Shown here piece by piece: positions 10,725 through 28,077 of a DNA stretch of 64,000 nucleotides (position 1 is the first letter of the stretch; every line of letters begins with the position of its first letter). This DNA comes from Phycomyces blakesleeanus NRRL 1555(-) (Eukaryota; Mucoromycota; Mucoromycetes; Mucorales; Phycomycetaceae), in NCBI RefSeq assembly GCF_001638985.1, contig NW_017265143.1, positions 1,376,259 through 1,440,258 of the forward strand. Reading direction: 5' to 3'. The notes below the pieces were generated by a model. That model saw only the letters and a list, made by a program, of their open reading frames with translations. It was not told the DNA's origin and did no database searches. Position numbers and translations under genes: made by a program.

Positions 10725-11914
10725 TGATTTACTTGCCGTTTTTTATTAACTCTTAGTAACTATAACAAAATTCTAATAAAAAGAAAGAGTTTTTGCAAAC
10801 AAACCAAAAATATATTGAGAAAAATATAACATTATCGATAGAAAATCAGTTAAAAAGACGTATCTAGTGATTTATCAGAGCTATCAAGGTAAAAAAAAAT
10901 TGCATCGAAAAATTATTGGTCTTTACAAAAACTAATATTTTCCAAAAGTAATATTAGATGTCTTGAATATTTCCTAATAAACTATAATTATTAACAGTAG
11001 ATAGGAAGAAAGTAGGATATCCGATTAAACATTTAGATCGGAAAAGCCAAAGAAACTAAGCCTTATCAACACAAACATTATTTATTTAAATGTAGAGTAC
11101 AAATTGTTTGAAGGCTGTGGGTATAGCCAAAGACACTTGACACGCACTGGTGTGAATAGCTGTATAGAGTATTTTGCAAGCTATTTTTGAGCAAAAGAAT
11201 TTAAGTGTCATATTCTACTAAGTAGGCCAAAGCTGACACTTTAAAAGAAAAATAATAGCCTGTGTTTAGCAAAATCCATGGCGAGTATAACAGTGTTGCG
11301 ATCGAGAATTTGATGCTGGATAATTTGATTAGACGAGTCCTGGTTTATGATTAAGTAAAATGGTTTTTACTCCTCCGTAATTAATAAGTTTGGAGAATGT
11401 TTGAAGAGAAATAAAATGTTCAGTAATGTCAAGTGTATGTAGGACGATAGTTCTGGGTTAAATCATTTGGGTCTCTGGCGTCTCTTGAAGACTGTCTTGA
11501 TCAAGATGTGTATGTGGTATTTTTGTATAATAACTTTAATCGTTTGTATCAAAAGTCTAATGAGGAACGTAATAGCATGTTTATCTTTAAATAATATAGC
11601 ATATAGTACCACCCTGACTTGTATACTACATATTAGAAGAGTTGTTATAAAACTAGGCACTTTGACTGCTTGTCTTACAAAAGTCATCATTTAAATTCGA
11701 TCGAGAATATGTGAAAAGCTATATAGATAATGATTTTTTAGAGTGTGGAAGAACGGAAAACATACATAGACGTTTTTGAACAGCTCATGGTTTGTATATA
11801 TTCAGAAAGTGTGGAGAAAAGTATATCATTAATTCTGAGGAGAAGCATAAGATATTGAACTCTACATTTACTTATTTTAATATTTTATATAATTAGATAC
11901 TAGAGGAGGTGTTA
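10725..11914. other. AT-rich intergenic region, no gene seen
   Basis: No domain-bearing frame. A pair of overlapping 75-codon frames on both strands at 11463-11694 has no intron, homology or codon signal that I can see. Confidence 0.45.
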
Positions 11915-11975
11915 TCTAGTGGAAAATTGAATATTTTATCTATTTTCAATTAAAGTGGCGATTTAATTTCCAATA
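11915..11975 (+). repeat. Inverted repeat A, left copy
   Basis: Matches, imperfectly and in inverted orientation, 12395-12453: both read TCTAGTG(G)AAAATT ... GTGGCGATTTAA(A)TTCCAAT. Probably an end of a decayed non-autonomous element. Confidence 0.55.
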
Positions 11976-12007
11976 ATTGTTATACGTTTTTCTCGGTTAA
12001 TGCGATT

Positions 12008-12058
12008 TAATGGAAAATGTCAGTGAAAAATTGAAATCTTTAATAGAGAACCCGTTGG
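12008..12058 (+). repeat. Inverted repeat B, left copy
   Basis: TAATGGAAAATGT-AGTG-AAAATT ... AGAGAACCCGTTG, matched in inverted orientation by 12454-12494. It lies inside the span bounded by repeat A. Confidence 0.55.
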
Positions 12059-12301
12059 GATGTGATATTTTCAAAGACTGCTAAAAAAGAATTATTAGTG
12101 AAACCCAGTCCAAAAAAAAAGAAAAACTCAACCACAGTTGACGAAAACATAAGTACTGTGACAAACATAAGAGAGATACATCTTAATAAACTTGGCTTTC
12201 CAAGACTTATTCTCTTAAGTAGATATATAGAGACGACTCTTGACTATATTATGTTTATGTTTGAAGTTGGAAAAACAAGCTCAATTTTTAATAAAGTCTT
12301 G

Positions 12302-12358
12302 GTGATGAAATGGAGTGAAAAGCTAGAAAACTCCCAATTTTTCACTCCATTTCATCAC
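12302..12358. repeat. Perfect 20-bp hairpin
   Basis: GTGATGAAATGGAGTGAAAA (12302-12321) is followed after 17 nt by its exact reverse complement (12339-12358). It sits between the inverted-repeat copies. Confidence 0.85.
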
Positions 12359-12394
12359 TAAATGGCCTCCCTCAGTAAAATTTTACATCTTTTC

Positions 12395-12494
12395 ATTGGA
12401 ATTTAAATCGCCACGTAAAGCAAAAGTGAGTGAAAATTTAAATTTTCACTAGACAACGGGTTCTCTAATTTTCCACTTACATTTTCCATTAAAT
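12395..12494 (-). repeat. Inverted repeats A' (12395-12453) and B' (12454-12494)
   Basis: Right-hand copies of repeats A and B, here directly adjacent. The order A-B-A'-B' is not that of one simple inverted repeat and implies nested insertions or rearrangement. Confidence 0.55.
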
Positions 12495-12591
12495 ATTTTC
12501 TCAAAATCAAGTTTATTCTCTCGCTCTTAAATCAAGGGGTAGAATAGCCAGGAGTGTCTATTGTATATGTAATTCATTTATTTTGATTTTT

Positions 12592-13343
12592 TCAAAATGC
12601 ACAAAGGTCGCTATTATCAAGTGAATTTTTGCAAAACACAGCAATTCTTAATAGATCTTTACGCACAAGATAATGCTTTTGACCATAGGAAGCAATATTT
12701 GTCTTCTCCAAACCACAGATTGTGTCCCATTTAGCACCACGAGATTCTTTGGTACACGAAGCAGAAAGTATATCCAAAAAATTAGATTTTTTATTTTGGC
12801 TTCGAGAGTTATTTCATTAGTCCATCTCAAATACACCCCATTGTCTGGATCGTCAGAAATGCCACAGAGAAAAGGGTCCACATATGGTGTGTTTAATTCA
12901 GTTTCAATCGCATCGTGTTCTATTCACACGGGTTGTAGCTTGGTAAACAATGCACTCAACGCCTTGGTGAATGTGTTCACGACTTGAAAGAGATAGTATC
13001 TTAAAATTAATTTCTGCTTGCTCCCGGTTGATGGTTTTATCAATAGGTTGTCGATTATGGCTAGTATGTCAATCACAATATTCAGGGGCAATAGAAACTT
13101 TTTGATGCCGTCCATATCATGTATAGAGATCATTGCTGCAAACCAATTCTCATGCCTAAATAATGGCTTCAATTCATGATGGTATTGGCTGGGTGACAAG
13201 AATAAAATGAAGAATGGTGCCAATGCTAGGTATAAATGATCTTCCAGAGACATTTTCTGCTTGTAACTATTAGGTAACAGGCGTATCATACAAAGAGCAT
13301 CAGTTATCAAATAGCTGTCAATGGGTGAATAGTGTAACTCCAT
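12592..13343 (-). pseudogene. Broken copy of a PD-(D/E)XK-like repeated gene family (copy 1)
   Basis: A frame from ATG 13343 runs 139 codons to an in-frame TGA (12924-12926). The same frame then continues to about 12780, where a run of A/T shifts it, and the last part reads in another frame to 12592. Residues around the TGA (TFTKALSALFTKLQPV then EHDAIETELNTPYVDPFLCG) and after it (SDDPDNGVYLRWTNEITLEA) align by eye with copy 2 at 17.7-18.4 kb, as does the end (KDLLRIAVFCKNSLD). Where copy 2 has GFGEAK this copy has CGLEKTN, so the presumed nuclease motif is damaged. Function is unknown; see copy 2. Confidence 0.7.
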
Positions 13344-14757
13344 ACAAAGATACTAATTCATCCTGAGAAAGTTTTTTTCCTTATCATCCCAGGGTTTTGT
13401 TTGAGTGAGCATTTACCGTTAAAAACGTGATTGTTACCTTTTATTGTGCTGGTCATTAAAAGAGGGGCTGTTTAATGTACTAAGTTGGCTTTGATAATGT
13501 GGTATACACACCACAATTGAGTGAAGAACAGACCCCACAACCAAACACTGGTTCCTTCTTGCTAATGAACCTGGCAAGTTAACAATCTCCGGAACTGTTA
13601 CACACCAGGCACACGTACACTACGCACTCATACAGTGTAAACCAACCATTACACAACAGGGATTTGAATAGTAGCAGATATAAAAACAATATTATTTTGT
13701 CTCTTTAATAAATAACACTCTCACAGTATCTACTTTTCCCATTATTGAGATACTAACCCATAAACAATCCCGAATACCTCAGATAATTTGGTCGCTGAGG
13801 CAGGTATTCTTTGTGGTCATCATTAAAATTGTTGTCGAGAGCGTTTTAATCATCAAAGCGAGCCGCACAACAGGGGGGTATTCATAGTGTACCTTGAATC
13901 ACTCGCCGTTCGAAGGAGCGTTTAAAAACAGAACAGACTCATTGATACATCAGTGCACTGTCTTACGATTAAGGTATTTAAATTTGGGAGGGATATTCAA
14001 ATGTCTACATAGATTTTGAGGAGTGGAAAAGTATGTCTTGCATCCATAATAATAAAAGCAATAGTTACTTTAAATGAGTCTTGGCTACTGGTAAATTTGA
14101 GGGTAAGACTGAAGGGCCAATGATTTATATTTAGTTCTTCCGGCTGATGTGGTTGTTGTTAAAAAGAAGAAGGGAAATATAAAGATAAAGATTTATGATA
14201 ATTTATGCAGGTTTCGTGCGGACAGTAATAAATTAATCTGATTGGCTAAGCTTATCTTGAACTTTTTAGTCTGTCTGCACCAGTTGCTAGGCACATTTTA
14301 TTTGTACAACATCAAATTCAAAACTAACGACTTTACGTTTATTGAAATGACTACAAAAAGTCATTTTCTGTTTCTCTATGTATTCATTAATTTTTTGACA
14401 ATTTCCACTCTTGCTCACTCTACATTTTTTTTTGGTACACGAATATTTATTGTATTGTATTGCACTATATATACTTGTGACATTTCAATATATATTGCAC
14501 ACTTGTTTTATATATATAATTATTATTATTATTATTTTTAAAAAAAAGAAGAGTGGCAAATACAAAAGACAAACGGTAAAGTGTACAAGTGCAACAGTAA
14601 GTTAAATGTATTTAAAAGAGAGACTATTAAGGAACGTAAAATAGAAGAAGAAAAGAGGTAGATGTAGAAATCCTAATCTAAGCACAAATTCTCTTTATAT
14701 TTTTTTTTGGGTGGCTTAAAAATACTTTCTTATCTGTCATTGTCATAGTTGTCGTGC
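13344..14757. other. Intergenic region with a possible solo LTR (about 13595-13790)
   Basis: TGTTACACACC at ~13598 is followed by TATAAAA (~13680) and AATAAA (~13708), then by a TGGTCGCTGAGGCAGG-like stretch (~13789) that could be a primer-binding site. No second copy is seen in the window, so an LTR is only a suggestion. No coding sequence is evident. Confidence 0.25.
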
Positions 14758-16263
<1,506 letters not shown>

Positions 16264-17681
16264 TATGCAAGAAGAAGAGATAGATAAGGGAAAAAAAAGA
16301 ATAAAAAAAGAAGAAAAATAAAGAGTAAGTTGAGATGGGAATCTTTACGTGTCAGAAGACAAGCAGACGTAATAGTAGATAAAATATATAATAGTTAATT
16401 AATTAATTATTTATATATATATATAAAATATAATATAATATAGTATAGTATAATATAATTATATAATAATAATAATATTAATTAATTAATTAATTAATTA
16501 GTTAATATGTAGAACAAATGAAAAGAAAGTAAATTCTCTTGTTAGTTTGTTTGTTTCGTAAAGGTTACAAGTAGCAGAAGAAGTATAAAGAAGAAGTATA
16601 AAGAAGAGAAGAAATACAGTAATAACAACAACAGAAAAATTAAAGAAAAAAATTAAAAAATTAAAAAAGAAGAAGAAGAAGAAGTGAAAAGAAGATGACA
16701 AAAGAAAGGGGGGAAAGTCAACAGGCGGGAAAAATACAAATATTAAAGTAAAAGTTTAGTAAAAAAAAAAAAGGGCATATGTGACGCGGACTTTTGATAC
16801 CTTTTGTGTAAGAAAGAAAATTGGTATTTTGGTGGATAATCTATAAGCACTTCTTTAACCAAAGCAATAAAACAAGAAGAAGAATGTCTTTTTTATTTTT
16901 TTGCTTTTGTTCATCCTACCAAAATGTTTTCATAGATATAGATATATTTGTATCAGGTACATAAAATCCAATGAAATTCCAATTTTCAAGTGTACTTTAT
17001 ATTTTGAAGCCAACCAATAAAGAACCAAGAAAATGAAAAAAAAGGGAGAAAATATATATATAAAAGAAGTTTCAAGCAAGCCAATTGATATCTCTTTGTT
17101 CAAAATGATGATAATACTAGAAGAGAAATAGTAATAGTAATATTAATATTAATATTAACATTTGGATTTATATAGGCTTATCTATTAATTAAAATGTCCA
17201 ATTATATAAATATATATTTATTTTATTTTCAGTCGAAACATTTAAACGTACGCTCACTCTTCCTATTCATTCTCTCTATTCTTCTTAGCAGTCACTTGCC
17301 CTATAGAAAAAAAATAGACGATTTTAGTGAATTGTTGCAAGTTTTCCGGGGTTTAAAGTGTCTTGTACTTGAGTTTTAATTAAGCACCAATTTCTCTCTT
17401 GCTCTCTTTTATATTCTACTTTTTTTTTTACCTCACCATGTTTCTTGCAGTCAAAGCAAAACATCTTTTTCTTAGCTTTTTCAACCCATTACAAAACTAA
17501 ATACCAAGTTATTCAAATCTAATGGCTTATCAGCGGTAGCTTGGGTGGGTCCTAGGCGGTAACCAGGACAAAATTTTCTATCTTCTTTGAATTCTAGTCA
17601 GTCTTTGTCTCAAACGACGACCCTCCTGGAGATCTTCTTCTGCTTGTCTTCTGACATTTGCAATTTTAATGGTGTCGGTAA
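16264..17681. other. AT-rich region upstream of PP2A, no gene seen
   Basis: Contains a (TTAA)n run near 16477-16502 and purine-rich low complexity near 16640-16690. A 61-codon frame at 17194 has no support. Confidence 0.5.
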
Positions 17682-18377
17682 ATCTATATTAGTACATTGG
17701 AAAAGAGATTGGTAAAACAAAATTGCACAAGCCTCCCTATAATATACAAATTTACCAAAGCAATAGCAGAATTGATAAAGAAACTCCCTCATGTGTCCTT
17801 AGCAGAGAACTCTAATAAAATGGAACTTTGCTCTCGTTTTGTTGATCCTGATTAAAATATCTTTTTACGATGGACGAACGAAACAACCTCAGAAGCCAAA
17901 AATGAACAAAGCTTGTTGAGCTGGAGGCCTGACCTTTGTATCACAAGATTGCAAGATGTAAAATGGACTTCAAGTCTAGGTTTTGGAGAGGCTAAACCGG
18001 CTTGCCAAGAATCCAATCTTTACGTAATATGCCGAGATCTTTTACGGGTCGCGATGTTCTGCAAAGACGCGTTAGATTCACAAAAGATGGTAGGAGTCCT
18101 TGGATTATAAATCGTTGGCAGAACCATCACTTTTTATGTATTGGTCTTACCTTCGAGCGGCTTATATATCATGTATAAAATTACCAAAGTCCAGATGCCA
18201 GATTCTTTGCATGATCTATCGAAGCTTGTTATGGACATCTCTAACTTGTTGCTTGTGCCTGATACATTCGACAGAGCCTGTATTCACTCCGCTGATTCTC
18301 CACCCCCTCGAACGACATCGCCCGACTATCATCAGCTCCACCTTGGACCAGTTGATTTTATCATCCCAAAATCGTAA
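17682..18377 (+). pseudogene. Broken copy of a PD-(D/E)XK-like repeated gene family (copy 2)
   Basis: One frame spans 232 codons with only two internal stops, TAA at 17853 and TAA at 18108. The second is probably a changed Gln (LGL*IVGRTITFY). Reading through them gives KFTKAIAELIKKL ... RWTNETTSEAKNEQ, then LSWRPDLCITRLQDVKWTSS, LGFGEAKPACQE and CRDLLRVAMFCKDALD. R-P-D, then G-E-A-K 19 residues later, fits the D...E-x-K core of PD-(D/E)XK nuclease folds. I recall similar proteins as abundant unnamed families in Mucoromycota, but cannot check. Start and true 5' extent are unknown. Confidence 0.7.
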
Positions 18378-18664
18378 ACGCCATTATCATTTGAAACTTC
18401 AACATAATTAGTTCATAGTAAAGTAGCTTATAAAGGTACCTTAGTTCTTTTTAGAACTAAAGAAAACTTAAACATCGGTCACATAAATCGTAATATCTAT
18501 CAAATATTATCGATAGTCTTTATATAATAACCGCTATATATTGCTGTATCCAGGCAAATACATGCTCTATACACACTACATATATATATAAGTTATAAGA
18601 CCTCGCTATATTTAAGACTATATAGTTATACTTTGTTATAATTATTCTCACTGAATATTGGAGG

Positions 18665-18704
18665 TTAGCCTGGTTATCCTGGTTAGCCTGGTTAGCCTGG
18701 TTAG
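18665..18704 (+). repeat. Tandem GGTTAGCCT units
   Basis: About four 9-10 bp units of GGTTAGCCTG with one variant (GGTTATCCTG), directly left of the Tc1-like element. Confidence 0.85.
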
Positions 18705-18707
18705 ATA

Positions 18708-20260
18708 CTATTTTCAGCGGATATTGAAAGTGAGGAAAAATATGAGCTTTTTTTTGTAAGCACTTTTATTTACTTAAAGTTTAACTTTCAAATATGCTCG
18801 ATAACATGGATATCGAATACTTGTCTCTTAATGAGCAAGGCGACTCAGATTATCTTACGAGAGAAGTAACAGTAAGTCTCGTGTCAATGATGAGGGCAAA
18901 GTACGAGTATGGGCTCGAGGCCATGGAGATTGATAAAGTCTTACTAGAAGAGTTTTCTCAAGAGGAAAAGGACGAAGTAGAAGAAAAGGCCGAAGAAAGA
19001 GAAAACAGTAATAAGGACTTTGAGAAAATTAGCACCAGTAGTAGAATAGAAGTATTTTCTAACGCCTTGACTGTAAAAAACAACGTTAAAAAGGAAAGCA
19101 CTTATGGTAGCTACGACTCCGACCAAATATCTCGCTTTTTATCTTTAGTTATTGAGCAAGTACCAGTAAAAGACGTAGCTGCAGATGCAGGCATAACTAA
19201 GAGCACGGCTTATCGTTTCTAAAAGCAATGAGAGGAATTTGATACTATTGCTCCTAGTAAAAAAAGAGGACCCATTAAGGGTACTAATGCTATCGTGAAA
19301 GAGTAACATACTCTTTTTATCATCAGCATAGTTGATAGTTATGTACCTACGACTTTAGAGCAAATGAGGCACAGGTTTTGAAGGAATATCCTGAACTCAA
19401 GATTAGTAAAACAGCCTTTTAAAATCATATTCATCAGCACTGTGCATCGAGCTTTAAGAGATTGGAAAAGCTTTCTGAAAAATGTAATTCGGAAGAGGTA
19501 AGACTTAAACGACGAGAAGTTATCCTCGAGTGGATGGCCAACAAAGTTTTGGATTTTGAAAAAAAAACTGTGTTCTTCTTGATGAAGCAGGTTTTAACCT
19601 TCATATCAGCCGTTTTAGAGGTTAATCTAAAAAGGGTATGCCTGCAAAGTCGATTGTTTCTACCTCCCGAGACACTTACATTACTATCCTTGGAGCCATC
19701 TCTGCTCAAGGAGTTATCGATATTTCTTTAAGAAAACCAACAACAGTGGTAGATAGCAAAAAAAAAAGGCTGATGGTACGGCTGTAACAACTACAACTAG
19801 AATAGAAACTAGAACAGAGCATTACCTAGGCTATTTAGAAAGCGTTATGGACAATTCTCCCATTCACAAGCCCGCAACAGTAAGCTCTTGCATAGAAAAA
19901 AGAGGCTATAGATGCATATACCTTGCACCATATTCACCTTTCCTGAATCCAATCGAGGAGTTTTGGTCAAAGGTAAAGTTTGGTGTAAAGAGGGAAGCTT
20001 TCGACAATGGAGACAAATTAACTCCAAAAATCGTAAAGTCATGTTCAGAAGTAGCCCTCAAAGACTGTCTAGGTTGGATTAGACACTCTGTCTCGTTTTT
20101 TGAGCGTTGTTTGGCTCTGGAAGAAAAACGTTAGCCTTTTAACTTTCTCAATTAATAAAATATTTCTACCAAAAATAGTATTGAATTTTTCTCAAAAATA
20201 CCAGTCATACTTTCCCAAAAACGGTAGTTTAATTTTTCTCAATATCCGGTGAAAATACAG
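18708..20260 (+). mobile_element. Degenerate Tc1/mariner-type DNA transposon
   Basis: Ends read CTATTTTCAGCGGATATTGA (left) and, on the other strand at the right, CTGTATTTTCACCGGATATTGA: imperfect terminal inverted repeats differing by a 2-nt indel and one base. Each is flanked by TA (18706-18707, 20261-20262), the target duplication of this superfamily. The interior holds a broken DD34E transposase gene. Right of the element is a (TA)n tract, so the insertion lies in AT-rich spacer about 400 bp before the SNF2 start. Confidence 0.8.
18794..20134 (+). pseudogene. Tc1/mariner-type transposase, broken by stops and frameshifts
   Basis: The first 142 codons (18794-19222) are open and end in a helix-turn-helix (SDQISRFLSLVIEQVPVKDV then AADAGITKSTAYRF). 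Further pieces lie in shifted frames: KRREVILEWMANKVLDFEKK (19508 on), LDEAGFNLHISRF (~19578), and an intact end at 19847-20134 with MDNSPIHKP and YLAPYSPFLNPIEEFWSKVK. The DDE triad is D of LDEAGF, D of MDNSPIH and E of NPIEE. The last two are separated by 34 residues, the Tc1 spacing. Several in-frame stops and at least two frameshifts make it inactive. Confidence 0.85.
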
Positions 20261-20262
20261 TA

Positions 20263-20414
20263 TATATATATATATATATCAATATCAATATCAATATCAA
20301 TATAAATATATTCTTTATCCCTTTTGCGTCATAAAGTAGTTCTCTCCTCCACTCACAGCATATATATATATCTAATTATATAAAATATCTATCTGCACAC
20401 ACACACACACACAC

Positions 20415-20445
<31 letters not shown>

Positions 20446-20664
20446 CAACACGCACTACACACAGCAGATTTTAAAATACACATACGCAGACACGCACACA
20501 CATCAACAAACATAGACAGTATACATACATACGCACATACATAAATACACACATAAACACACAAACACATAAAGATTAAAACAAACCCGCTTCCTTTCTT
20601 TCTTCCTTTCTTCTTTTTCCTTTCTTTGCTTTCCATTGCTTTCTTATCTGGCGCGATCAGCCAA
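20263..20664. repeat. (TA)n, (ATATCA)n and (CA)n microsatellites in the SNF2 promoter region
   Basis: (TA)n at 20260-20279, (ATATCA)n to 20302, (CA)n at ~20396-20415 and (TA)n to ~20444, then a CA-rich stretch and a pyrimidine-rich leader (~20590-20645) before the ATG. Confidence 0.8.
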
Positions 20665-26765
<6,101 letters not shown>

Positions 26766-27128
26766 AATAATATATAACACAATACACTACACTACACTAC
26801 ACTACACTACATAAAATAAATTCAATATCCAAATCTTTTTTTTTTTTTTAAGAATTTCTTAATTTGGTAGACCCGAGGAGGGGACCGAGTCACGTTTAGG
26901 AAGCGATCTGCGGTCGATCCAATGATCCCAGGGAAGAGTTATTCTATTGTATTTTTATTTATATGAAGAAAGAGACTGTCGATCGGGTCCTTTTATTGGT
27001 TCCACCCTTTTTTTTTTCTTCCCCCTCCCCCCCATGCAGGAGTTTCCTATAAAAACTGTCAACCATCCAATTCCGCTAGCTTTCTTCTTTTTTTTTGTAC
27101 TTTTTTTTTGTACTTTCAACAACAACAA

Positions 27129-27163
<35 letters not shown>

Positions 27164-27227
27164 TCAGTCAAAAAATAATAATAATAATAATTTCAACCAA
27201 CCAATCAATCAATCAAATAACCAACCA
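26766..27227. other. Spacer and glutamine-codon-like CAA/CAG repeat leader
   Basis: (ACTAC)n at ~26785-26811 follows the SNF2 stop. A CAA/CAG run at ~27116-27163 precedes the next ATG; it is open in frame only from a TTG, so it is most simply 5' untranslated. Confidence 0.6.
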
Positions 27228-27560
27228 ATGTCTCCATCAAGTCTCCCATCTCCTCCTCTTTCGCCCACATTAAAAAGACCATCTCACTACCCCCGGCACC
27301 GTCACCCGGACCGTCGACGAGAATGCTATGAACACCTGCAGGCAATCATTCGAGCAAACAAAGAACGAGAACACGAGGAAGAAGAGGCAATGGTGCGTGA
27401 AGCCCCGGCCATCTTTTGTCGCTCCCAACCACGTCCAACCACCAGCATACTCATCAAACCATCTCTTATCAACCCACCAACCAAACGGCCCTCTGTTCGA
27501 TTCACGTCTGAACCACCCAAAGTATTCCACTACCAATCTCCTCAGTCAACAGCCGTATAA
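27228..27560 (+). CDS. Small basic protein of unknown function
   Basis: Single exon of 110 aa from the first ATG (27228). Composition is Pro/Arg-rich: MSPSSLPSPPLSPTLKRPSH, then RHRHPDRRRECYEHLQAIIR (a likely helix) and an acidic KEREHEEEEAM. The end, KRPSVRFTSEPPKVFHYQSP, is of a kind I associate with small unnamed fungal proteins that carry a VRF-type tail, perhaps a docking motif. No domain is recognised. It could be translated with an N-terminal poly-Gln if a non-AUG start were used. Confidence 0.55.
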   Translation: MSPSSLPSPPLSPTLKRPSHYPRHRHPDRRRECYEHLQAIIRANKEREHEEEEAMVREAPAIFCRSQPRPTTSILIKPSLINPPTKRPSVRFTSEPPKVFHYQSPQSTAV

Positions 27561-28077
27561 ATAACGCACCTTCGGCTATAAGAAACAAATTAAACCAAAA
27601 CCAAAAAAAAGGGAATCAGACCAATATATACATATACACGCATACAAGTATGAAAGGATCTCAAAGCAAGACACCCATGTGCCTTTCTTGTTCTTCATCA
27701 TCTTTTACCTCTTTATTCTACTATTAATTTTCTTTTATTACCCACCCTTTTCCATGTTTATAATACCTTTTTTAATTATTTCATCTACACAATCTATTTA
27801 TTTCTTGTGCTTCTGTATAGTTCAACCGTCACTCTTGTTGCATCTCACTCATCTCATCTCATTTCATCTCATTTCATCTCATTTCATTTTTTATTTTATT
27901 TTATTCTATCTGTCTATCTGTCTATCTATTCATTTATTTTACTGTTCAAATCTCCTTCAATAATTTTTTTTCTTAAAATAATATTAATAATTAACATTCA
28001 AAATAAAGCAAAAGTCTCATATTATAAAATATGAATATATTGGAAAGAAAAGAGAAAGATTTGTTACATTTGGTTAC
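27561..28077. other. Convergent 3' spacer
   Basis: Pyrimidine-rich AT spacer with TCATTTCATCTCA-type repeats near 27845-27890; no gene seen. Confidence 0.6.

Noticed and set aside
11463..11694. Overlapping 75-codon frames on both strands
   Set aside because: Mirror frames in AT-rich DNA with no domain or codon signal; no symmetry beyond chance.
17194..17379. 61-codon ORF that passes through a TTTTCAG acceptor-like site
   Set aside because: Hydrophobic and low-complexity, no partner exons and no family.
27108..27227. Poly-Gln N-terminal extension of the 27.2-kb gene
   Set aside because: The frame begins with TTG; the first ATG is at 27228.
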